DNA of 12,182 bases from CANKHA01 sp034668785 (lineage in GTDB: Bacteria > Pseudomonadota > Alphaproteobacteria > Rhizobiales > Xanthobacteraceae), in NCBI GenBank assembly GCA_034668785.1, contig JAXDOS010000221.1:1-12182 (forward strand). Direction: 5' to 3'. The translations under genes and the position numbers were made by a program. The notes beneath the pieces were generated by a model that was given only the letters and a program-made list of their open reading frames with translations, was not told where the DNA came from and did not search any database. This document shows positions 7,096 to 12,182 of this stretch, one piece after another. Position 1 is the first letter of the stretch. The number at the start of each line of letters is the position of its first letter.

Positions 7096-8811
7096 GTGAC
7101 TGTAAAGACCATCGCCTCCGGCACCGTAGCCGATGCCTATCTGGAACTGTTGGCGGACCGTGGCATCGATTTTCTGTTCGCCAATGCCGGCACCGACTTC
7201 GCGCCCATCATCGAGTCCTATGCAAAAGCGCAAGTCACCGGCGCCACCGTGCCGAAGCCGGTAACGGTGCCGCACGAGAATGTCGCCGTCGGCATGGCGC
7301 TCGGGCACTACCTGAAATCCGGCAAGCCGCAGGCGGTAATGGTGCATGTCAATGTCGGCACCGCCAACGCCATGTGCGGCATCATGAATGCCTGGCGCGG
7401 CAATATCCCGTTTTTGATGACCGCCGGACGCACGCCTTACACCGAGGACGGCGGCTTGATGGGCATGCGCAGCGGCGAGATTCACTGGCCGCAGGAGATG
7501 CGCGACCAGCGCGCCATGGTGCGTGAATTGGTGAAGTGGGACTATGAATTGCCCAATGGGCAGGTGCTGGAAGCGACCGTGGACCGCGCGCTCAACATCG
7601 CCACCGCCCAGCCCACCGGCCCGGTCTACCTGATCTTGCCGCGCGAAGTGCTGGCGTCGCAGATCGAGAATTTCCAGTACAACTCGCCGTCGCGGCATAT
7701 GGCGCCCTCGGCGCCCTACCCCGACGTCAATGCCATCGACCGCGCGGCGGATATGATCGCCGCCGCCGAGAACCCTCTGATCATCACGCAAAGCAGCGGA
7801 CGTCATGACGCCGACGTGGCGAAGCTAGCCGCGCTGGCCGAGCGTTTCGCCATTCCCGTGACCCAGCGCAAGCCGCGCTACATGTGCCTGCCGACCGATC
7901 ATCCTATGCATCTGGGGTTCAATCCCGACCCTTATCTCGATAAGGCCGACCTCATCCTGGTGATCGATTGCGACGTGCCCTGGATCCCGAAGAAAAAGAT
8001 GCCGAAACCCGAGTGCAAGGTGATTCATATCGGCGTCGATCCGCTGTTCACCGCCTATCCGCTGCGCGGCTTCACCTGCGACCTCGCCATTACCGGGCTT
8101 ACCGGCGTGACCCTGTCATTGCTGGCCGAGGCGATTGCTTCACGTGAAACATTCAAGGAGCGAGTCGCTGCTCGGCGGAAAAAGCTTGCCGATGAACGGG
8201 AGACCCAGCGGAACAAATGGCGTGCGGGGTTGGACAAAGCGAAGGACGCAGCCCCGATCCATCCCGCCTGGGTGACCCACTGTCTCGATCAAGCCAAAGG
8301 GCAGGATGCCATCGTGGTGAAGGAATCCCCGCTGACCTTCGAGCACATGGGGTTTTCCCAGCCGGGCACTTTCTATTCCATCGGCGCCGCCGGGGCGCTT
8401 GGCTGGGGGCTTGGCACTTCGCTCGGGCTGAAGAATGCCGCACCTGACAAGCTGGTGATCTGCACCGTCGGCGACGGCGCTTACATGTTCGGCAATCCAA
8501 TCCCGGCGCATTATGTCGCCAAGGCCGAGAAGCTGCCGATACTGACGGTGGTGTTCAACAACGAGATGTGGGGCGCGGTGAAGCGCAACACCCGCGAGGT
8601 CTATCCCGACGGCTATGCCGCGCGCAGCAACCAGGAGCCGCTCACCTATTTCGAGCCGGGCACGCGTTTCGAAAAAGCGGTGGAAGCGGTGGACGGCCAC
8701 GGCGAGCGCGTCGACAAGCCGTCGGAGTTGCCGGGCGCCATCGATCGCGCCCTCAACGCCATCGGCGGCGGACGGCAGGCGCTGCTGAACGTGATTTGCC
8801 GCGGCCCCTAA
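7096..8811 (+). CDS. Thiamine-diphosphate-dependent enzyme (IlvB/benzoylformate decarboxylase type)
   Basis: This 571-residue cytoplasmic enzyme of COG0028 has the three-domain order of acetolactate synthases and 2-oxoacid decarboxylases. The N-terminal PYR domain (about 5-190) carries the cofactor-activating glutamate E61 in TVPHENVAVGMALG. A central Rossmann-like domain (about 215-345) includes ILVIDCDVPW and CKVIHIGVDP. The C-terminal PP domain (about 385-560) has the ThDP/magnesium motif starting at GDG (459-461, TVGDGAYMFG) and ending at NN (488-489, VVFNNEMWG). Such proteins cleave or join C-C bonds next to a carbonyl; the substrate cannot be assigned from the motifs. It is unlikely to be the biosynthetic acetolactate synthase, because no small subunit or other ilv gene is nearby. 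The gene begins with GTG and its TAA overlaps the ATG of the next gene. Confidence 0.92.
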   Translation: MTVKTIASGTVADAYLELLADRGIDFLFANAGTDFAPIIESYAKAQVTGATVPKPVTVPHENVAVGMALGHYLKSGKPQAVMVHVNVGTANAMCGIMNAWRGNIPFLMTAGRTPYTEDGGLMGMRSGEIHWPQEMRDQRAMVRELVKWDYELPNGQVLEATVDRALNIATAQPTGPVYLILPREVLASQIENFQYNSPSRHMAPSAPYPDVNAIDRAADMIAAAENPLIITQSSGRHDADVAKLAALAERFAIPVTQRKPRYMCLPTDHPMHLGFNPDPYLDKADLILVIDCDVPWIPKKKMPKPECKVIHIGVDPLFTAYPLRGFTCDLAITGLTGVTLSLLAEAIASRETFKERVAARRKKLADERETQRNKWRAGLDKAKDAAPIHPAWVTHCLDQAKGQDAIVVKESPLTFEHMGFSQPGTFYSIGAAGALGWGLGTSLGLKNAAPDKLVICTVGDGAYMFGNPIPAHYVAKAEKLPILTVVFNNEMWGAVKRNTREVYPDGYAARSNQEPLTYFEPGTRFEKAVEAVDGHGERVDKPSELPGAIDRALNAIGGGRQALLNVICRGP

Positions 8812-9512
8812 TGCCCAAGCGTCCGCCGCCGCGCGGCTTCGATCATGTCGAGACCTGGGTATTCGATCTCGACAACACGCTCTACCCGCATCACGTCAAT
8901 CTCTGGCAGCAGGTGGACGTTCGCATCCGCGAATATATCGCCCGCCTGCTCGATCTCTCCCAGGCCGACGCTTTCCGGCTGCAAAAGGATTATTACAAGC
9001 GCTACGGCACCACATTGCGCGGCCTCATGGTCGAGCACGGCATGCAACCGGACGGTTTCCTCGACTATGTCCACCAGATCGATCACTCGCCGTTGGAGCC
9101 AAATCCCGCGCTCGGCGCCGCGATTGAAAAACTTCCGGGCCGCAAGCTCATCCTCACCAATGGCACGCGCCAACATGCCGACGTGGTGATGCAGCGGCTC
9201 GCCATCCATCAACATTTCGAGGACGTATTCGACATCGTCGAGGCGGAGCTTGAGCCGAAGCCGTCGCCGCAGACCTACGACCGCTTTCTTGCGCGTCACG
9301 ACGTTGATCCGAAGAAGGCCGCGATGATCGAAGATTTGGCGCGCAATCTCAGCACGCCGCATGCGCTCGGCATGACCACCGTCCTGGTGATTCCCGACCA
9401 CACCCGCGAAGTTTTACGCGAGGATTGGGAGCTCGAAGGCCGCGACGCCGCGCACGTGGATCATGTTACCGACGATCTTGCTGGATTCTTGCGACGGATT
9501 AAGGCCGCCTAA
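8811..9512 (+). CDS. HAD-superfamily pyrimidine 5'-nucleotidase
   Basis: This 233-residue hydrolase of the HAD superfamily, subfamily IA variant 3, is related to yeast Sdt1-type pyrimidine 5'-nucleotidases that dephosphorylate UMP/CMP or pyridine nucleotides. All four HAD motifs are visible: motif I VFDLDNTLYPH with nucleophile D19 and acid/base D21, motif II LILTNGTR with T116, motif III lysine K150 in ELEPKPSP, and motif IV MIEDLARNL with E174 and D175. The helical cap lies between motifs I and II (about 28-100). ATG 8811 overlaps the stop of the ThDP-enzyme gene by one base (TAATG), so translation is coupled. From memory, close relatives commonly sit directly after argB and before dapD in rhizobia; here it is 6.8 kb from argB. 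It converges on the HupE gene with eight bases between the stops. Confidence 0.92.
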   Translation: MPKRPPPRGFDHVETWVFDLDNTLYPHHVNLWQQVDVRIREYIARLLDLSQADAFRLQKDYYKRYGTTLRGLMVEHGMQPDGFLDYVHQIDHSPLEPNPALGAAIEKLPGRKLILTNGTRQHADVVMQRLAIHQHFEDVFDIVEAELEPKPSPQTYDRFLARHDVDPKKAAMIEDLARNLSTPHALGMTTVLVIPDHTREVLREDWELEGRDAAHVDHVTDDLAGFLRRIKAA

Positions 9513-9520
9513 GTTAATGG

Positions 9521-10174
9521 TCATGCCCCCGGAACGATCTGCTGCGCCAGCACCGCAAGGCCGATGCCAACGATGCCGGCGCCAATGAGCCGCAGCCTCG
9601 CAGGCTCGAACGCAGGACGCGCGGCGGATCGTCGACCAGCCGTCATGGCAGCTAGTGCGATGCCGGACTGGATGATGGCAAGCCCGGCGAGATAGGCATA
9701 GAGCGGCGTGGGTTCGGCGCCGGCGATGGATTCGCCTAGCGCATAGCCATGAAAGAATCCGGCAAGCGCAAAGAGCGCCAGCGCCATCGCCGATGAAAGG
9801 GAGCGCAGCAGCATGACGATCCCAAGCACAATGACGGAAAGCGCGACAAGAATTTCACTCGCCGGAATCGTGGCTTCACCGACATGCACCGCCGTACCGG
9901 CCATCATCGCCATCACAAAGCCAATGACGAGCATGGCGCCGCGCCGCTGGCTGGCGGCGATGCAGCCGACGGCGACGATGGCGGCGAGATGATCCAGTCC
10001 AAGGATCGGATGGCCCAGCCCGGACAAAAATCCCTCGCCGAAGGTCGCCGGCATCCGCCCGCCCATGACGTGATGCGCCGCCGCCGGTTCGGCCAACAGC
10101 GTCAGCACTGCCAAGGCGAAGAAGAACCTTGCCCTCGCCGACAACGGCGCACGATACGATTTATCCTGCCTCAT
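9521..10174 (-). CDS. HupE/UreJ-family metal permease
   Basis: This 217-residue inner-membrane protein is of the HupE/UreJ family, implicated in nickel or cobalt uptake. It has an N-terminal signal-like segment ending PAAAHH (30-35), then about six hydrophobic helices. Candidate metal ligands are H34-H35 at the mature N-terminus, H55 and D61-H62 in GHPILGLDHLAAIVAVG, H97, and H142/E148/E154 in FFHGYALGESIAGAEPTPL. The last motif differs from the HGHAHGAE of hydrogenase-linked HupE: the second histidine is leucine and the glutamates are shifted. This resembles a second branch of the family seen outside hydrogenase clusters. No hydrogenase, urease or cobalamin gene is in the window. AGGGGAAGG precedes ATG 10174. 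The gene is transcribed the same way as the small secreted gene upstream, but a strong hairpin lies between them. Confidence 0.88.
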   Translation of the reverse strand: MRQDKSYRAPLSARARFFFALAVLTLLAEPAAAHHVMGGRMPATFGEGFLSGLGHPILGLDHLAAIVAVGCIAASQRRGAMLVIGFVMAMMAGTAVHVGEATIPASEILVALSVIVLGIVMLLRSLSSAMALALFALAGFFHGYALGESIAGAEPTPLYAYLAGLAIIQSGIALAAMTAGRRSAARPAFEPARLRLIGAGIVGIGLAVLAQQIVPGA

Positions 10175-10345
10175 GCCTTCCCCTTTTAGCTTTCTGATGA
10201 CTTCTTACGGCGTCGCGAGCCTATCTGGCCGCGCCTCGCCGACCAAGTGCAGAACGTTAGGAGTGTCTCCGTTTGGTTGTTGGCCACCGCAACTGTGCTG
10301 CAAGCCTAGCCGTGATATCGGTGCGCGGACAACGATTTGGCCAGA
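10175..10345. other. Spacer upstream of the HupE gene
   Basis: These bases lie between the HupE start and the hairpin at 10346. I looked for a cobalamin or nickel riboswitch on the - strand because HupE-type permeases are sometimes controlled that way, but found no recognisable B12-box. No convincing promoter was seen. Confidence 0.35.
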
Positions 10346-10384
10346 GACATGAAGCCCCGGGGTATTATCCCGGGGCCTCATGTC
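10346..10384 (-). terminator. Strong hairpin after the small secreted-protein gene
   Basis: Arms 10346-10361 and 10369-10384 pair over 16 bases with one mismatch around a 7-base loop, with a CCCCGGG core. Read on the - strand it begins 21 bases after the TAG of the small gene (stop 10406-10408). The T-run (TTTTT) lies before the hairpin, not after it, so it is not a textbook intrinsic terminator. It may stop transcription, block 3'-exonuclease decay, or both. It would also insulate the HupE gene. Confidence 0.5.
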
Positions 10385-10405
10385 CAAAAATTTAAGATAG
10401 CTGAA

Positions 10406-10714
10406 CTAGTCGCCGCCCGCCGAGCCGCCGCCGTCCTTATATTCTTGCTTCATCATCAGACGGACGGTGGGATCTGGATCGCAGCCGATGAAGTCGCCAT
10501 CCTCCACGACATCATGGGTCGGGTCGGCGCAATGCTCCGCCTTCCCTTTCGTCATCATCTTTCCGTTTTTCAGCTTGCGCTTGGCTACGGTCGTCGGCGA
10601 CGGCTTAGCCTGGGCAAAAATCAGAGGTCTGCTTGCCGGTTGCGTGATCGTCTCGGCAAAAGCGGCGGAGGCGAACGCGGCGGCAATAGCAGCGGTAACA
10701 ATAAGAATTTTCAT
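10406..10714 (-). CDS. Small secreted protein of unknown function
   Basis: This 102-residue protein opens with a textbook signal peptide, MKILIVTAAIAAAFASAAFA, cleaved before ETITQ. The mature chain of about 82 residues has a basic middle (KRKLKNGKMMTKGK) and an acidic C-terminal part holding the only two cysteines, C62 (AEHCADPT) and C78 (FIGCDPDP), which could form a disulfide. The tail is glycine-rich (DGGGSAGGD). I do not recognise the family. The acidic DxD-rich stretch around the cysteines could bind cations, but that is a guess. A strong GGGAGGG Shine-Dalgarno (10720-10726), a candidate sigma-70 promoter and a strong downstream hairpin indicate a separately expressed, single-gene transcript. 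This supports it being a real gene despite its small size. Confidence 0.75.
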   Translation of the reverse strand: MKILIVTAAIAAAFASAAFAETITQPASRPLIFAQAKPSPTTVAKRKLKNGKMMTKGKAEHCADPTHDVVEDGDFIGCDPDPTVRLMMKQEYKDGGGSAGGD

Positions 10715-10760
10715 ATCAGCCCTCCCTAAATTGGCACTATTGTTGACTTATACCCTTAAA

Positions 10761-10790
10761 ATAATACCCGCGCCATAGATGCCGGATCAA
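10761..10790 (-). promoter_or_regulatory. Candidate sigma-70 promoter for the small secreted-protein gene
   Basis: On the - strand, TTGATC (10785-10790) and TATTAT (10761-10766) are separated by 18 bases and sit about 47 bases before ATG 10714. This stretch is the most AT-rich in the window. ATTGAT is also repeated directly with a 10-base period (10786-10791 and 10796-10801), overlapping the -35 box, which could be a regulator site. Confidence 0.45.
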
Positions 10791-10861
10791 TTGCTATCAA
10801 TGCTGCGTACGGACGAGGCCGCGGGCGACAACGATAATCCCAGGATCGCGATCCATTCCGG

Positions 10862-11956
10862 CTATCCCGCCCAACAAAACATTACCCGCTCCGTCGGCGC
10901 CAGGATAACGATGTCCGGACGGTAATTCTCCACCAGGTTTTGCATGAAGCCGCAATATTCGTGATGCATGAAGATGTAGCGGCTGACATGCAGGCTGAAA
11001 TAGTCGCGCCAATAATGCTGTGTGAATGAATCGCCTAAAATAAGAACCGTGGGTCCGGGACGTCCGGTCTCGGTCAAATCCCCACCGGCCTCTCGTTGGG
11101 TGTCGATGGCGAAGGTCTTCAGCGGCAGCGGCGCATAAGGTGTGAGATCGATTTTCGCGTCAACATCGCTTACGTCGGCGGAGACGCCGAGCATGCGCGC
11201 CAGATCGCCGCCGGGAACCGTCTCCAATCCGCGAAAAACTTTCGCTGGGTCGATCGCCCAATCCTGGCGGCGCAATGCTTCGACAACGGCGTTGTAGGCG
11301 AGCAGCGCGCCAAGCTTATTCCAGTGCGTGTCGGCCGGCCGGTACATCGGTTGGACGGCGTTGGCCGCTCGCAGCGGAATACGCAGGTCCAGCGCTGGCA
11401 CCTGCCGCGCGGCCAGCGCCTGCATCATCAGATCGTATTCGGATATAGCGGGCGCCTGCTGCGCCCAGGCGGGCAGTCGCGCGCTCATGGTGGTCGCGCT
11501 GTTCGGCGGCACTGCAACGAGGAATTGGATATTCTTCGCCCGCAGCCGCGCTTGAAGCCCTCCGGCGAAATCCGCGAATTTTTCGACGTCGGGCTTGCGA
11601 AGAAAAAGCCCGATCGATTGCTGGATCATAGCGTCGCCGTTGAAGAAGAGAAATTTGTCGCGGCCATAGACAACGCGCAGGTCGGGCGGCGACTGCACCG
11701 CATAGCGCAGCAGCGCGTGCGCCCGCACCAGCGGCTCGCGCAAACCGAAATGATCGCCGAGGAAAGCATCGAGCTGGCGCGGCAGCGCCAGCATCTCGCG
11801 GAGATTTTGCGGGAAACCGGGCGCAGCGCTGAGCTTGCGCGCTTCGCGTTCGGAGATGACTTCGCGCGGCTGCAAGGCCTGCACCAGCGGCGGCAGCGCC
11901 AGCAAACCGAGGGCGATGACGAACCACCACCTTTGATGTTTAGCCAACAGCCCCAT
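10862..11956 (-). CDS. AlgX/AlgJ-like SGNH-type polysaccharide O-acetylation protein
   Basis: This 364-residue protein has an N-terminal membrane or signal segment (about 9-27, basic KHQRWW then hydrophobic) and an SGNH-hydrolase-like domain of the AlgX/AlgJ family. Such proteins receive acetyl groups delivered by an MBOAT partner and place them on an exported polysaccharide in the periplasm. Catalytic motifs are visible: the DxH pair D209/H211 in YRPADTHWN, and the nucleophile S310 in ILGDSFT. The family-typical early block VVYGRDKFLFFNGD is at 96-108, and PTER (354-357) is near the C-terminus. No carbohydrate-binding domain follows, so it is closer to AlgJ than to full-length AlgX. It starts two bases after the stop of the MBOAT gene, confirming a functional pair. 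The polysaccharide is not identifiable here, and no alginate-synthesis genes are present in the window. Confidence 0.88.
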   Translation of the reverse strand: MGLLAKHQRWWFVIALGLLALPPLVQALQPREVISEREARKLSAAPGFPQNLREMLALPRQLDAFLGDHFGLREPLVRAHALLRYAVQSPPDLRVVYGRDKFLFFNGDAMIQQSIGLFLRKPDVEKFADFAGGLQARLRAKNIQFLVAVPPNSATTMSARLPAWAQQAPAISEYDLMMQALAARQVPALDLRIPLRAANAVQPMYRPADTHWNKLGALLAYNAVVEALRRQDWAIDPAKVFRGLETVPGGDLARMLGVSADVSDVDAKIDLTPYAPLPLKTFAIDTQREAGGDLTETGRPGPTVLILGDSFTQHYWRDYFSLHVSRYIFMHHEYCGFMQNLVENYRPDIVILAPTERVMFCWAG

Positions 11957-11958
11957 GT

Positions 11959-12182
11959 TCAGAACCGGAAATAGAGGAAAGGACTATAGGAGCCGGCGGC
12001 GACGCTGAGCACGGACAAGCTGAAGAATAGAGCGACGGCCAAAGTATCCATTGCAGGATAAGCAGCGCGAGAGAATCTGAAAAGCTGCAAGCTTCGCATC
12101 CAATCGATGCGGAACAAGGAGAGGACCGCGCCGATCGCCAACGCGGCGAGCGCAGCCGGATACAGCACCAGGTGCGTCTCGA
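11959..12182 (-). CDS. AlgI-like MBOAT O-acyltransferase, C-terminal part (5' end outside window)
   Basis: The frame is open to the right edge and ends at TGA 11959-11961, leaving the last 73 or so residues. The hydrophobic stretch YPAALAALAIGAVLSLF, a short amphipathic linker with FRIDWMRSLQLF, a second hydrophobic segment (TLAVALFFSLSVLSVAAG) and the ending SYSPFLYFRF match the C-terminus of AlgI/DltB-type MBOAT proteins, which commonly end in a PFIYFQF-like sequence. These enzymes carry acyl groups across the inner membrane for polysaccharide O-acetylation. The catalytic histidine region lies outside the window and cannot be checked. A GTG at 12166-12168 is internal, not the start. The partner AlgX/AlgJ-like gene follows by two bases. 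Confidence 0.8.
   Translation of the reverse strand, partial: ETHLVLYPAALAALAIGAVLSLFRIDWMRSLQLFRFSRAAYPAMDTLAVALFFSLSVLSVAAGSYSPFLYFRF

Noticed and set aside
10175..10345. Possible cobalamin riboswitch upstream of the HupE gene
   Set aside because: Only fragments (CCGCAACTGTG on the wrong strand, GGGGAAGG used as the SD) resemble the consensus; no ordered set of conserved elements is present.
10467..10778. + strand open frame (103 codons) over the small secreted gene
   Set aside because: It is opposite a gene with a signal peptide, SD and promoter, and it has no ribosome-binding site of its own.
11096..11974. Long + strand open frame (292 codons) opposite the AlgX/AlgJ-like gene
   Set aside because: The antisense protein is Arg/Gln-rich without motifs, whereas the - strand frame has the DxH and GDS catalytic motifs.

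Overview
The window looks like a chromosomal segment of an alphaproteobacterium of the Rhizobiales (Hyphomicrobiales) type, probably near Bradyrhizobium, Rhodoplanes or Pseudolabrys. The grounds are GC-rich coding sequence with strong third-position GC bias, the yidC - engB - argB gene order, a DUF1194 protein, an orphan Bug-type binding protein and several rhizobial-looking secreted proteins of unknown function. No rRNA, tRNA, CRISPR array, insertion sequence, integrase or phage gene was seen.

Layout. Positions 1-1966 (+) hold a housekeeping block: the 3' end of yidC (membrane protein insertase), engB/yihA (ribosome-assembly GTPase) and argB (N-acetylglutamate kinase, with the N-terminal helix of the arginine-inhibited class). 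Positions 2023-4434 (+) encode an MMPL/RND-superfamily membrane transporter. It converges, three bases apart at the stop codons, on a small secreted beta-rich protein (4438-4941, -). A divergent intergenic region (4942-5217) leads into a second + strand run that looks like one operon. It contains a secreted von Willebrand A-like DUF1194 protein, a tripartite-tricarboxylate (Bug) solute-binding protein, a thiamine-diphosphate enzyme of the IlvB/benzoylformate-decarboxylase type, and a HAD-family pyrimidine 5'-nucleotidase whose ATG overlaps the preceding stop (TAATG).

From 9521 to the right edge everything is on the - strand. In transcription order from the right edge there is the C-terminus of an AlgI-like MBOAT acyltransferase, an AlgX/AlgJ-like SGNH protein two bases after it, a 102-residue secreted protein of unknown function with its own candidate promoter and a strong 16-bp hairpin after its stop, and a HupE/UreJ metal permease.

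How the genes may work together. The MBOAT and AlgX-like pair is the standard machinery for O-acetylating a polysaccharide in the periplasm. The Bug protein next to the ThDP enzyme suggests capture and breakdown of a 2-oxo or other carboxylic acid, but the substrate cannot be read from the sequence. The HAD nucleotidase is, from memory, commonly a neighbour of argB in related genomes, so the 2.0-8.8 kb block may be a lineage-specific insertion into a conserved arrangement.

I did not find a clearly new biological system. The points most worth checking are the MAPPP mini-ORF ahead of engB, the RND protein with an acidic relay residue in only one half, the interrupted argB-nucleotidase synteny, and the uncharacterised secreted proteins.
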